Shown: positions 55,055 to 64,000 of the stretch, one piece after another | Layout of the letters: every line of letters starts with the position of its first letter | Position numbering within the stretch: position 1 is the stretch's first letter | NCBI GenBank assembly: GCA_964654285.1 | Contig: CAZZJC010000021.1 | Span: 18,496 to 82,495, forward strand | Direction: 5' to 3' | Length of the DNA stretch: 64,000 bases | Origin: BJHQ01 sp964654285 | Lineage (GTDB): Bacteria > Planctomycetota > UBA11346 | Translations under genes and position numbers: made by a program | Notes under the pieces: model-generated | Databases searched by the model: none | Told to the model about the DNA's origin: nothing | What the model saw: only the letters and a program-made list of their open reading frames with translations

Positions 55055-57627
55055 AATCCGCCAATTTCGCGTTTCTGCTGCTCGCCTTGACCGCAGCCTC
55101 CTGTCCGGGAGCTGATCCGGATGGCGGCTATGTGATCCGCCTTGAGGCGCCGTTCAGCAATGCCATTCCTGATTGGCTGCCCTTGCGCCTGGAGGTCAAC
55201 GTCGCGGGCGGCAAGCCCGTGCAGGCGGTCGCCACCGCCATCCATCGCAATCGCAGCGCGCATCCTGTCGACCTCAGCGGTCTGCAGTTGGCGGGTGGCC
55301 GTTTCACCGGCACCGCCACGGTGGCGTTCCACAGCGACGACTACCAACGGGCGCGTGGCCAGACCGTGTCGGTCCCGGCCCAGGTGCTGACGCTCGATGT
55401 GCCGGTCGGCGCGGTGAGCGGCGCGGCCCCGGGCAGCGTCACCTGGGACAAGGATGTGGATAATGCCCGGGGTAAACCTGGTCGGGCGCCCGGGCGGGCC
55501 TGGCGCGTGACGCAACCCAACGGCAGCCAGACGCAGTATGCCGAGTTCCAGATCATGCGCTGGGATGATCGCTCGCCGATCCCCGGAAAGAATGCCGGCG
55601 GACAGCTTGATGGCATGCTCTACCAGGGCGCGCTGCTGTTGCGTTGCACCATCCGCAACGGCGTGGCCAGCGATTGGATCTGCCTGCAGGCGCCCGAGCG
55701 CTACCTGCATGACAAGGCCGATCTGTTCTGGAAGGTCGAAGGTGCGCAGGTGACGTTTGCCGACGGCAAACTGACTGGCAGCCTCAACCTGGCGGGCACG
55801 GATGACCAGGCGCTGCGCGAGTTGGCGACGACGCACCCGAAATACGCCGCGCTTCCCGGGAAGCCGCTGCCGGTGACGATCACGGCCCAGGTCATCGGCT
55901 CGATCCTCAGCGGCACGGCGACGATCGCCCACACCACCCCGACCACCTCGGCGGTGCTGGGCAGTGTGCGCAGCGCTCCGTTCGCTCTCCACGCCGACCG
56001 CGCCCTGCGGACGTGGAAACTCGGCGCCGAACCGGACCCGGCCCTGGTCCAGGCGGCCCAGGCCGAGGCGCTCAAGCCGATCCGGCCCGGCGAACCGGGA
56101 CAGCATGAGTTCTGGTCTGACCCGGCCCGCTGGGGTGGCTTCGATATCCTGGAAATCGATGGCCAGAAAGTCGCCAAGTGGGACCGCAATAGCGTGTCGA
56201 TCGAGGAAGCCTGGGCTAAAACCAAAGCGTTCAATCGGAAGGCAGGATGGCTGGCCTGCATCGCGCCGCCGACGTTCAACATTCCCGATGTGCCCGGTGC
56301 GGTCCGCTACCGCTTCACGTTGGGCAAGGAATCGTGTGAACTCCCCCATCCGTGGTCGGCCCCGGTGGAACTGTGGCAACGTACCGGCCCCGGTGACCAG
56401 AATCTGGTTATCCAGGGATTGGACGCCGCTGGTGCGGCCGTCGGCCAGCCGGCAACGGTCAGGGTCGCGCGTCGGCCCTCGTTTCAGGGGCCCTACCACG
56501 GTCGCTTGCCCCGCAGTTACCGTGACGCCGCGCTGCTGAGCGCCCGCTGGTTGCGTGACCACCCGGTCAACACCCAGGCCCGGATCAATACGGGCTTTGG
56601 GGCCTGCTGGTATCCCAACGGGGATGATCAGCTCTGGTACACGACCTACGCTGGCCTGTACGCCGGTCTGGTGCTCGCAGAGCTCTCTCCCGATGCCGAC
56701 GAGCGCGCGGCCGGCCTGGATCTGGCCGTCACCATTGCCGACACCTGGCTCCGCTTCTTCGCCAACAACTATCTGCCGGACACCTACAAGGGTTGGACGT
56801 TCGACCAATGGGTCTACGGCTGCGCCTGGCTGGACCTGCACCGCTTGACCGGCGACCCGCGCTACCAGGAGGCCGTCCTCGTGCAGGCGCGCCGGATCAC
56901 CGCGCATCAACTGGCCAGCGGCGGCTTCGGCGAGATCGGTCCCGATGGCGCCGGCGGCGCGTCGGTGGACCCCAAGACCGGGGTGCCGTTCATCCACTCA
57001 TTGCATGCGCCGAGCATGCAGCAGTGGGATCCGTCCAGCATCCTGTACCTGCTGGGCCGGATCCGGAAGGACCTGAAGACGGACGAGTTCCGCCCGGCCG
57101 AAGCCAAGACCTGGCAGTGGCTCCAGAAGAACAGCATCGCCCGCTTCGACTGGCGCCGGCAGGGACCGAATGAATCGTCGCACCACAAGATCCCGTGGCC
57201 GGTGATGGCCGACTGCGCGCTGCATTGCTACGAGTACCTGGCGCTGGATCTGCCGGGCGCTCCATCGGAGCCGGCGTTGATGGAGGATCTGCTGCGCTGG
57301 ATCGAGGACCAGGAAGTCGACTGGCGCCGCCAGGAGCATCCGAGCATCGTCTCTCCGCGGATGACCAAACTGGATCTGTCGCGGGATGTGCAGCCGCGCT
57401 TTGCGCTGGCCTGCGCCCGGCAGGCCCAACGGACCGGCAGCGCGCTGTGGCGGGCCAAGGCGGAGGCGCTGGCCGGCACGGTCGTGATCGCCCAATGCCC
57501 CAACAGCGGCCAGATCCCCCCCCGCGCTCCTGGTCGACCCCAGTTGGCCCCGCTTCTACGCCGGCACCGGTCCCGGCGCCGGCGACGGCGGCCACCGTGG
57601 CGAGTACGCCACGATGGCGCTGCGTGA
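55051..57627 (+). CDS. Secreted alpha/alpha-barrel protein of a carbohydrate cluster, C-terminus frameshifted
   Basis: An 858-residue frame as read. It has a signal peptide (MKSANFAFLLLALTAASC) and an N-terminal beta-rich part. From about residue 490 it has an alpha/alpha-toroid with many paired helices and aromatic residues (GACWYPNGDDQLWYTTYAGL, GWTFDQWVYGCAWLDLHRL), as in lyases and six-hairpin glycosidases. A run of eight C at 57515-57523 shifts the frame near the end: with seven C the product would continue PALLVDPSWPRFYAGTGPG and stop at 57655 with RLLQNQ. As read, the tail is Arg-rich nonsense (RRHRSRRRRRRPPW). The start overlaps the end of the GH95 remnant. I cannot name the family. 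Confidence 0.75.
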   Translation: MKSANFAFLLLALTAASCPGADPDGGYVIRLEAPFSNAIPDWLPLRLEVNVAGGKPVQAVATAIHRNRSAHPVDLSGLQLAGGRFTGTATVAFHSDDYQRARGQTVSVPAQVLTLDVPVGAVSGAAPGSVTWDKDVDNARGKPGRAPGRAWRVTQPNGSQTQYAEFQIMRWDDRSPIPGKNAGGQLDGMLYQGALLLRCTIRNGVASDWICLQAPERYLHDKADLFWKVEGAQVTFADGKLTGSLNLAGTDDQALRELATTHPKYAALPGKPLPVTITAQVIGSILSGTATIAHTTPTTSAVLGSVRSAPFALHADRALRTWKLGAEPDPALVQAAQAEALKPIRPGEPGQHEFWSDPARWGGFDILEIDGQKVAKWDRNSVSIEEAWAKTKAFNRKAGWLACIAPPTFNIPDVPGAVRYRFTLGKESCELPHPWSAPVELWQRTGPGDQNLVIQGLDAAGAAVGQPATVRVARRPSFQGPYHGRLPRSYRDAALLSARWLRDHPVNTQARINTGFGACWYPNGDDQLWYTTYAGLYAGLVLAELSPDADERAAGLDLAVTIADTWLRFFANNYLPDTYKGWTFDQWVYGCAWLDLHRLTGDPRYQEAVLVQARRITAHQLASGGFGEIGPDGAGGASVDPKTGVPFIHSLHAPSMQQWDPSSILYLLGRIRKDLKTDEFRPAEAKTWQWLQKNSIARFDWRRQGPNESSHHKIPWPVMADCALHCYEYLALDLPGAPSEPALMEDLLRWIEDQEVDWRRQEHPSIVSPRMTKLDLSRDVQPRFALACARQAQRTGSALWRAKAEALAGTVVIAQCPNSGQIPPRAPGRPQLAPLLRRHRSRRRRRRPPWRVRHDGAA

Positions 57628-57685
57628 ACTGGCCCGGCTGCTCCAGAACCAATAACGGATCACCACGTCATCCCGAGAGAAATCG

Positions 57686-60001
57686 ATGTCCATGAAGCAA
57701 CCCACTCAACCATGGCTGGAACGTCACGCCCTGCGCTGGAAGCAGATCCCGCTCTGCCGACCCGAGTCGCCGCAGCCGGCCGAGCGCGGCGCCTTCCTCG
57801 GCAATGGGACCCTTGGCGCATTGGTCTTCGGCGTGGACGAAGCCTGCGACTTCCCGCACCATGCGCTCCAGGTGGACGTTGGCCGGATGGATGCGGCCGA
57901 TGCCGGCGGCAGCCGCTGTGATGGCAGCGAATGGTGGGATAAATGGGGTTTGCGCCATAAGAGCACGCGGCTGCACACGGGTGGTTTCCGCCTGCTGACC
58001 CGTGGATTGGCCCAGGCCGGTCCGATGCGCTTGGATATCGCCCAGGCCGAATGCCAGGCCGAACTGCGCACCGGCCACGGCGCGGCCTGCGGCACGATCG
58101 CGGTGCGCGCCTGGGTCGCTGCGGCCGATCCGATCATCGTGGTCGAGGTCGACCACGATGGCGCGGAAAAGCGTCCCCGCTTCGTGCGCCGGGCCATGCC
58201 CTTGCCCGGCTGGCCACCGGCTCGGACCGAGGATCGCGAAGGGATCCGGGTCGAAGTCCAGCCGCTGCTCGACGGCCAGGAATACGCCATCGCGTGGACC
58301 GAGGTCGTCGAGCCGGGGCGCGTGCGCTTGCTGGTGTCGCTGGGGGTCAGCCCGCGCATCAAGGGTTTCTCGCGTGGCCAGGCTGATGCGCGGACTGCGG
58401 CTGAGGAGGCTTGGCACGCGGTCGCCACCGCACGGGTCGACGGCGTGACGGCGTTGCAGGAACGCCACCGGACCTGGTGGCACGCGTTTCACGGCCGCAG
58501 CCAGGTCTCCTTGCCGGACGCACGGCTTGAGGGCTTCTACGCGATCAACACCTACACCTTGGGCTGCACCACCCGCGCCGGCGCCCCGTTTCCCGACGAG
58601 ACCGGTCCGTGGTCGTATGCGATGGGCGGCCCGGATGACTGGGCCCATTGCCCCGGGTACCCGCACATCTGGCTGAACCTGAACGCGCAGCTGCATTTCC
58701 TGCTGCACCTGGGCTCGAACCACGCCGCCGAATGCGGCGAGGTGCTGTGGCGTTCGCTGGCGATGCTCTCCGACCGGCTGCTTGGGCCGAATCCGGACCC
58801 GGCACGGGCGGTCGGCACGGGCGGCTCGTGCGGCTACGATTTCTCCAGCGGTGACCGGGACGGGGCCATCGGCTGCCATCTGGTCTGGCTGCTGCACAAC
58901 GCCTGGCTGACGAGCCGCTACGCGGCTGACGCGCCCGCGCGGACGGCCTGGCAGCGGCTGCTGCCGTTGCTGGCGGGCGCGGTCAACGAGATGCTCAGCC
59001 GCGTGCAGCCTGGCGACGACGGCAAACTGCATCTGCACAACGGGCAGTCGCCCGAGTATCCACCGACGACGGCAGTGCCGCACAGCAGCGTCGCGGGTTG
59101 CACCGATGCCAATTACGAATTGGCGATCCTGCGTTGGGGTTTGGCCCGGTTGCTGGCCGACTGGCCGCAGGATGCCCGCGCCCCCCGGTGGCAAACGGTC
59201 TTGACCGACCTGGTCGAGTACCCGCGTGATGACCGTGGTCTGCGCATCGCCCGCGAGGTGGCCTGCGAACTGGGGCATCGGCATTACTCGCACCTGATGA
59301 TGGCCTGGCCGTTTCGGGACTTCACCGCCGAGGACCCCGCCCAATCGGCCCTGCTGCGGCAGTCGATCCAGACCTGGCTGACCAATCCGCCCGATGGCAA
59401 GGGCCGCACGGGGTTCACCTGGGCGGCCGCAGCGGCGCTCGCGGCGCATTGCGGACAGGGCGATGACGCCTGGCGTTACCTGAACACCTACCTGGATGCG
59501 CCGCCCAACGGCGTGATGTCGCAACGCTTCGCCAACACGCTGGCCCGGGAATGGGGCATGACCCTGGAGACGCCGCTGGGCGCGGCCAATGCCGTGCTCG
59601 ACCTGCTGCTGCAATCCCATGGCGGCTGTCTGCGCATCTTCCCGGCGGTACCGACGGCCTGGGCCGAGGCGGAGTTCCTGAACCTGGCAGCCGAGGGCGG
59701 ATTCAGCGTCAGCGCCCGGCGCGAACAGGGCCAGACCGTCTGGGTCGAGGTGACCAGTCACGCGGGCGAATCGGTTCTCCTGCGCCACGGCATCGACGCG
59801 CCAGTGCAGATCGAGACGACCGGCGGCATGAAAGTCCAATCCGCCGGCACGGGACTTCGTCTGGAAGGCCCCATCGGGGCTCGTGTCCGGCTGAGCCGGC
59901 CCGGGCATCGGATCGCTTCGCGGCCGGTGACGGCACGGTTCCACCCCGACTGGGGCTGGGGCGACCCCCGTCCTGCCCCAGGCGCCAGCCAGAACCAATG
60001 A
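57686..60001 (+). CDS. GH95-like glycoside hydrolase
   Basis: A 771-residue protein similar to GH95 enzymes (alpha-L-fucosidases and alpha-L-galactosidases). The N-terminal beta domain has AERGAFLGNGTLGALVFG. The barrel contains HIWLNLNAQLHFLLHLGSNH, where the N-x-N pair fits the catalytic asparagines that activate water. FTWAAAAALAAHCGQGDDAW and SQRFANTLAREWGM lie in the later barrel. No signal peptide is present, so it acts in the cytoplasm unless exported otherwise. Substrate specificity is uncertain. GAGAG precedes the ATG. A truncated relative is at 54493. Confidence 0.75.
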   Translation: MSMKQPTQPWLERHALRWKQIPLCRPESPQPAERGAFLGNGTLGALVFGVDEACDFPHHALQVDVGRMDAADAGGSRCDGSEWWDKWGLRHKSTRLHTGGFRLLTRGLAQAGPMRLDIAQAECQAELRTGHGAACGTIAVRAWVAAADPIIVVEVDHDGAEKRPRFVRRAMPLPGWPPARTEDREGIRVEVQPLLDGQEYAIAWTEVVEPGRVRLLVSLGVSPRIKGFSRGQADARTAAEEAWHAVATARVDGVTALQERHRTWWHAFHGRSQVSLPDARLEGFYAINTYTLGCTTRAGAPFPDETGPWSYAMGGPDDWAHCPGYPHIWLNLNAQLHFLLHLGSNHAAECGEVLWRSLAMLSDRLLGPNPDPARAVGTGGSCGYDFSSGDRDGAIGCHLVWLLHNAWLTSRYAADAPARTAWQRLLPLLAGAVNEMLSRVQPGDDGKLHLHNGQSPEYPPTTAVPHSSVAGCTDANYELAILRWGLARLLADWPQDARAPRWQTVLTDLVEYPRDDRGLRIAREVACELGHRHYSHLMMAWPFRDFTAEDPAQSALLRQSIQTWLTNPPDGKGRTGFTWAAAAALAAHCGQGDDAWRYLNTYLDAPPNGVMSQRFANTLAREWGMTLETPLGAANAVLDLLLQSHGGCLRIFPAVPTAWAEAEFLNLAAEGGFSVSARREQGQTVWVEVTSHAGESVLLRHGIDAPVQIETTGGMKVQSAGTGLRLEGPIGARVRLSRPGHRIASRPVTARFHPDWGWGDPRPAPGASQNQ

Positions 60002-60048
60002 TGTGAGAATCACCTCATGGAACTCCCGTTCCAGAATCGAGACAACCC

Positions 60049-61434
60049 ATGAACGTCCTAGGCCAAGGTGGTGAAGAGTGGCGCAATCTCGAGGGCGCCC
60101 ACGGCAATTACCGGCGTGAACACTGGCGCGAGGTGCTGGAGCGGGCAAGCGACCAGATCGGCCGCTACCGGCAGCGCGATGTCACCCTGACCCTGCAAAC
60201 CCGCGACGGCCGGCCACTGGCGGGACAGAACGTCGAGATCATCCAGACCGACCCCGCCTTCCTCTGGGGCGATTGCGCCTGTCCCTGGCAACAGCAACTG
60301 GCGGCCGGCCAGCCCCTGACCGACCACGAGCGGGAGAACCGACACTGGATGCGGCGGCTTTTCAACTCCTACAACATCCTGCATTACTGGAACGAAAAGC
60401 ACTGGCCGGGCGCACCCTGCAGCGAACGGGTCCAAGGGCATCTCGATTACGACCAGCTCGATGAGATCGTCAATGAGTGCCTGGGGCTTGGCCTGACCTG
60501 CAAAGGCCATCCGCTGTATTGGACCGTGCTCAAATCGCTGCCCACCTGGCTGCTGCGCTATGACCGGGCCACCCAGTGGAAATTCCTCGAGATCCGCATC
60601 CGCTCGCTGGTGTCGCGGTTCCGCGGTCGCATCAGGATCTACGACGCGGTCAACGAGATGCTCTGGGAACCGGTGCTGGCCAACATCGGTCGCCGGCACT
60701 GGCCGCACATCGAGCCGATCGCCGCCTGGGCCGATGACATCGAGCAGGTCCTGGGCTGGGCCCGTGACGAGGATCCCGATGCCATGTACCTGCTCAACGA
60801 TTACGGCCTGAGCCTGGATCACCACACTCCGTGCCCGGTGACTGCCAGCGATGGTTCGACGGTCACCCCGGAATCGCAATGCCGGCGCATGCTGGATCTG
60901 CTCCAGACGCTGATCGGACGCGGGGCCGCCCCCGGCGGCATCGGCCTGCAGACCCTGCCGGGCGACTGGGGATACCTGGAGAGTTTCGACAAGACCGTGA
61001 CGTTCCTGGGCAGCAACACCGGTCTGCCGGTCTACATCACCGAGTTGCGCGTCCATACCGGGGAACTCAAGAAGGCAGGATTGAGCGACGCCCAGATCGA
61101 GGAACGCCTGGCCGACTACCTGGAGGATCTCTTCACCGTGGCCTATGGCAACCCGCATATGGCCGGTTTTTACATCTGGGGCGATTATCCCCTGCGCGGC
61201 ATCGGCCGCGAACCTTCGTTGCTGTATCGGCGGCTCTACGCGTTGCTGCGCGAGAAATGGGCCACCCGCGTGAACCTCACCACCGACGCCTCCGGTCAGG
61301 CCCGCTTCCGGGCGTTCCACGGCGACTACCGTGCCCGCCTCCGCCGCCCCAACGGGCAGACCACCGGGCACGCCTTCGCGGTGCCCGCTCCCCAGACCAC
61401 TCCGCTGGCGATCGAACTGGCGGTCACCCCGTGA
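60049..61434 (+). CDS. GH10-family endo-beta-xylanase-like protein
   Basis: A 461-residue protein. GH10 motifs: CKGHPLYW (usually GHTLVWH), YDAVNEML with the acid/base Glu203, LLNDYGL, and YITELRV with the nucleophile Glu332. An N-terminal 60-residue beta-strand region (VTLTLQTRDGRPLAGQNVEI) resembles the Ig-like domain seen before GH10 barrels in PVC bacteria. No signal peptide is present, which suggests action on imported oligosaccharides. It lies in the middle of the 52.9-63.9 kb group. Confidence 0.9.
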   Translation: MNVLGQGGEEWRNLEGAHGNYRREHWREVLERASDQIGRYRQRDVTLTLQTRDGRPLAGQNVEIIQTDPAFLWGDCACPWQQQLAAGQPLTDHERENRHWMRRLFNSYNILHYWNEKHWPGAPCSERVQGHLDYDQLDEIVNECLGLGLTCKGHPLYWTVLKSLPTWLLRYDRATQWKFLEIRIRSLVSRFRGRIRIYDAVNEMLWEPVLANIGRRHWPHIEPIAAWADDIEQVLGWARDEDPDAMYLLNDYGLSLDHHTPCPVTASDGSTVTPESQCRRMLDLLQTLIGRGAAPGGIGLQTLPGDWGYLESFDKTVTFLGSNTGLPVYITELRVHTGELKKAGLSDAQIEERLADYLEDLFTVAYGNPHMAGFYIWGDYPLRGIGREPSLLYRRLYALLREKWATRVNLTTDASGQARFRAFHGDYRARLRRPNGQTTGHAFAVPAPQTTPLAIELAVTP

Positions 61435-61484
61435 CCAGCTTGAGGTCGCCGTGCACGACGATGCCCAAGGGATGCAGGAAAACC

Positions 61485-63914
61485 ATGAGAAAGCACAAGC
61501 ACCTGTCCCCCCTGCTCGCTGCGGCGTTGCTACCGCTGACTGCGGTTGCTCCCAGCCGTGGAGCCGAGACGCCCGCGCCCCAACGGGTGACGGAGGCCGA
61601 GGCCATCCGCATCGGTTGGCCATCCTTCGCCGGGCCGACCGGCAATTTCGTGCCGCTGCCCACCGACGTGCCGCTGGTCCAGGACATCAGCCGGGCACGG
61701 GTCCTGTGGGTCAGCGATGACCGGGACCTGGGGACGGCGAAGAGGGGACCGTTGCCCACGCCCGACGGGCACACGGGCAATTGGGGTTCGCTGATCGTGG
61801 CCGAGGGCAAGGTGTTCGGCGCCTCGATGCGGCCGGTCGGGCCGATCTACGAGGTGCTCGATGCCCGCAAGAGCGCCAGTCGCTTCCAACTCGATGCCGA
61901 AGACGTGGTTCTGGCGCTGGATTTCCATACCGGCAAGACGCTCTGGAAGGATGCGATCCCGGGCGGATTGACGATGGATGGCGACAAACGCGCGAGTTTC
62001 CAGGTCACGCCCGTCTGCGCCAAGGGCAAGCTCTACAGTCTCGGCAGCACGGGCCGGCTCTTCGCACATGACGCCGCCACCGGCAAGCGGCTCTGGACCG
62101 CCGACATCGGTGCTGCGGCTGTCACCGCCCAGAAGCGGCGCGAGGAGATGCTGGCGGCTGCGGCCGCTGGCAAGCCGCCCACGCCGGGAGGGACGGTGGG
62201 GGGTACGACCTCCTTGATCGTGGCCGAGGACGTGGTGGTGGTGACCAGCGGCGGAGGCTACGAGACCGCATTGCGCGGACACGATGCCGCGACCGGCCAA
62301 TTGAGATGGACCACGCCGCCGGTGATCACGCGCTTCGCCACGCCCAGCGTCTGGCGGCATCAGGGCCGCGAGTACATCCTGTGCGCCAACGCGGGCGCCG
62401 GCCTGAAGGAAGGCCCCGCCCTGCGGCTGATCGATCCCCAGGACGGCAGGATCCTCTGGACGGTCACCGGCATCGGACCCAATCACACGAGCCTGGCTCC
62501 CGCGGGCGAGCATGTGCTGGTCAATGTCGGTGGTCCGAAAGGGCAGGGATACGGACTGTTCGGCTGTTATCGGCTCAGCCCCAGCGGCGCCACGCGGGTG
62601 TGGCAATGCCCCGATGAACCGGCGTTCCGGATCCCGACCTGGATGGACACCTGCGCGATGGTCCGCCATTTCATCCACAACGGCAAAGTCCATCTGAGCA
62701 ACCAGGATGGCGGCAAGCCACCGCAGTTCAGCGTGCTGGATGTGCACAGCGGCGCGCTGCTGTCCCGGCGGGTCGGCGACAGCAGCGAGAACGGGACGAT
62801 CACGGGCTTGTTCTATCTGCTGGATGAACAGACGCTCTTGTGCCGATTCAACTCTTCGCATGGGCCGCGCCATGGCGGACGGCATCCCTTCGTGCTCTGG
62901 CGCCAACAGGACACGCAATGGGTCCGGGCCGATGACCAGGGGCGCCTGGCGGGCATGGACCTGGCCGATTTCACGACCGCCTACGAGATCCTCATGGAAA
63001 CCCCCGTCGTGGCGGGGCGCTTGTTCGAGCGGCTCGAAAGCGGCCAGGTCGTCTGCTACGACTTGCGGGCTCATCCCGAAACCACCTGGCGCCTGGCGCT
63101 GGACAACGGCTATGTCGGGCTGCCCAACAAACCGCTCGAGACCGTGCTCTATGTCGGGACCGACAACGTGATCCGCAACGGCAAGACCTATCCGCCCCTG
63201 CCCGAGGATGTCGGCCTGGTCTGGACCCGCGTCCGCAACTTCCCGATGTGGCAGTCGTTTGCCACCCGGGAATTAACGGTGGCTGGCGACAAGGCCCACG
63301 GCACCGCGCTCATCGATTTCGGCAGCAACGTCTGGCCCACCGAGTTGGACATCCAACGCCAAGGCACCACCCTCAGCGGCACCTGGACCCGCCGGGTGCC
63401 GGCGTTGCCCCAGACGGCGACCGCCACGGGTGCGATCACGGGCCAGGCCCCGACCAAGGCCCTGGGGGTGCCGACCCCCTGGCTCAAGGACCAGCCCTGG
63501 ACCACGTTCGCTGACCATCCACCGGGCACGCTGACCTACTTCTTCCGGCTGGAGAACGCGGTCGCCCTGACCCCGGGCGGACACGCGGCGGGCCTGGATG
63601 TGTCGCTCGATCATGATGGCACCCGCTTCACGCGGGGCTCGGCCTGCGCCTTCCGGTACAACCAGATCTGGCATCAGATCGATCCGCGCGGTCTCACGCT
63701 TACGGAGGGCAGGATCACCGGCACCATGACCGTGCTGCTGTGCGCCGACGGCTATGTGTTCCCGAACCCGGCGCAGAAGTCCGGCGTGGCCGGCAAGGTC
63801 AAACTGAACCTGCTCGCCAGCGCTGGCGGCATCACCGGGACTTACGAGGTCGTCTGGGGCGAAGCCGCCGAACTGACCGGCACCCTGCGCGGGACCGTCG
63901 AGACCAAACCCTGA
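61485..63914 (+). CDS. Large secreted PQQ-like beta-propeller protein
   Basis: An 809-residue protein with a signal peptide (MRKHKHLSPLLAAALLPLTA, then VAPSRGAE). Propeller blades include LDFHTGKTLWKDAIPGGLTM, HDAATGKRLWTADIGAAA, HDAATGQLRWTTPP and LIDPQDGRILWTVTGIG. The C-terminal 250 residues form additional beta-sandwich-like strands (TALIDFGSNVWPTELDIQRQ, LSGTWTRRVPALPQ, ITGTMTVLLCADGY). GCAGGAAAACC precedes the ATG. An upstream in-frame ATG (61461) is possible but lacks the signal peptide. Probable substrate-binding or scaffold role at the cell envelope. Confidence 0.82.
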   Translation: MRKHKHLSPLLAAALLPLTAVAPSRGAETPAPQRVTEAEAIRIGWPSFAGPTGNFVPLPTDVPLVQDISRARVLWVSDDRDLGTAKRGPLPTPDGHTGNWGSLIVAEGKVFGASMRPVGPIYEVLDARKSASRFQLDAEDVVLALDFHTGKTLWKDAIPGGLTMDGDKRASFQVTPVCAKGKLYSLGSTGRLFAHDAATGKRLWTADIGAAAVTAQKRREEMLAAAAAGKPPTPGGTVGGTTSLIVAEDVVVVTSGGGYETALRGHDAATGQLRWTTPPVITRFATPSVWRHQGREYILCANAGAGLKEGPALRLIDPQDGRILWTVTGIGPNHTSLAPAGEHVLVNVGGPKGQGYGLFGCYRLSPSGATRVWQCPDEPAFRIPTWMDTCAMVRHFIHNGKVHLSNQDGGKPPQFSVLDVHSGALLSRRVGDSSENGTITGLFYLLDEQTLLCRFNSSHGPRHGGRHPFVLWRQQDTQWVRADDQGRLAGMDLADFTTAYEILMETPVVAGRLFERLESGQVVCYDLRAHPETTWRLALDNGYVGLPNKPLETVLYVGTDNVIRNGKTYPPLPEDVGLVWTRVRNFPMWQSFATRELTVAGDKAHGTALIDFGSNVWPTELDIQRQGTTLSGTWTRRVPALPQTATATGAITGQAPTKALGVPTPWLKDQPWTTFADHPPGTLTYFFRLENAVALTPGGHAAGLDVSLDHDGTRFTRGSACAFRYNQIWHQIDPRGLTLTEGRITGTMTVLLCADGYVFPNPAQKSGVAGKVKLNLLASAGGITGTYEVVWGEAAELTGTLRGTVETKP

Positions 63915-63948
63915 AAAATCACCTGCAAAACAGTAAAGGAAGGCTAAA

Positions 63949-64000
63949 TGAGGACTCCTGTCCGCCATCCGGACGCTGGTCCTATCTCAGGTGTGGGTTG
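63949..64000 (+). CDS. Start of a further gene (partial)
   Basis: An ATG at 63949 with AAAGGAAGG about 6 nt upstream opens a frame MRTPVRHPDAGPISGVG that runs off the window. The position after a propeller gene and the start sequence would fit a type IV prepilin-like protein of PVC bacteria, but only 17 codons are visible, so no family can be assigned. Confidence 0.4.

Noticed and set aside
53683..56997. A 1104-codon open frame on the minus strand
   Set aside because: It is antisense to the propeller gene and the barrel gene, has no protein-family signature and owes its length to the high G+C third positions. The same applies to the long minus frames at 9057-11711 and 37168-41331 beyond sppA.

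Overview
The window is about 70% G+C and densely coding, and it reads as a chromosome segment of a Gram-negative bacterium of the PVC superphylum (Planctomycetota, Verrucomicrobiota, Lentisphaerota, Kiritimatiellota and relatives). The best marker is a 54-residue basic protein at 1789-1953 that resembles the small basic protein family of that group. LpxA and an outer-membrane phospholipase A imply an LPS-containing outer membrane. MreB, MenD, two Ser/Thr kinases, several secreted PQQ-type propellers and AraC-controlled glycosidases fit the same group. The phylum cannot be fixed from the sequence alone.

Layout. 0-5 kb: tail of a chemotaxis receptor, then a minus-strand run aroA-rsmD-lpxA-small basic protein-gapA. 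5-22 kb: glnD, a membrane-anchored C39 peptidase, a sirtuin, one ORF that joins TilS to the GlmU uridylyltransferase domain, an XPB-like helicase, mreB, an interrupted ORF6N gene, glgB, a pseudouridine synthase and an ABC-2 permease. 21-31 kb: menD, a GH38 alpha-mannosidase carrying an in-frame insertion, tyrS, a HAD gene with an internal stop codon, and small unknown genes including one A+T-rich HEAT-like gene. 31-45 kb: an HD phosphohydrolase, leuS, a ferredoxin coupled to a glycosidase-like gene, sppA, a Ser/Thr kinase fused to a FapA/DUF342 domain, a PatB-type lyase, pldA and a hexulose-phosphate-synthase/RraA fusion. 45-64 kb: a carbohydrate-use region with a second kinase, two AraC regulators, a URO-D-like protein, three secreted beta-propellers, an alpha/alpha-barrel protein, GH95-like and GH10 enzymes, and a truncated GH95 remnant.

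The most unusual content is non-coding. A 135-137 bp element is present twice: one copy breaks the ORF6N gene, the other adds 47 codons in frame to the mannosidase. Removing the element plus 4 bp restores both genes exactly. A second family, 102-104 bp, sits 3-5 bp after the stop codons of gapA and glgB in the same orientation. Its core is conserved, while its two ends differ between copies but still pair with each other, which points to a conserved fold. A third element with perfect 22-bp inverted ends abuts an araC stop codon. Several genes without a Shine-Dalgarno sequence have a TANNNT box 5-9 nt before the start codon, which suggests leaderless transcription.
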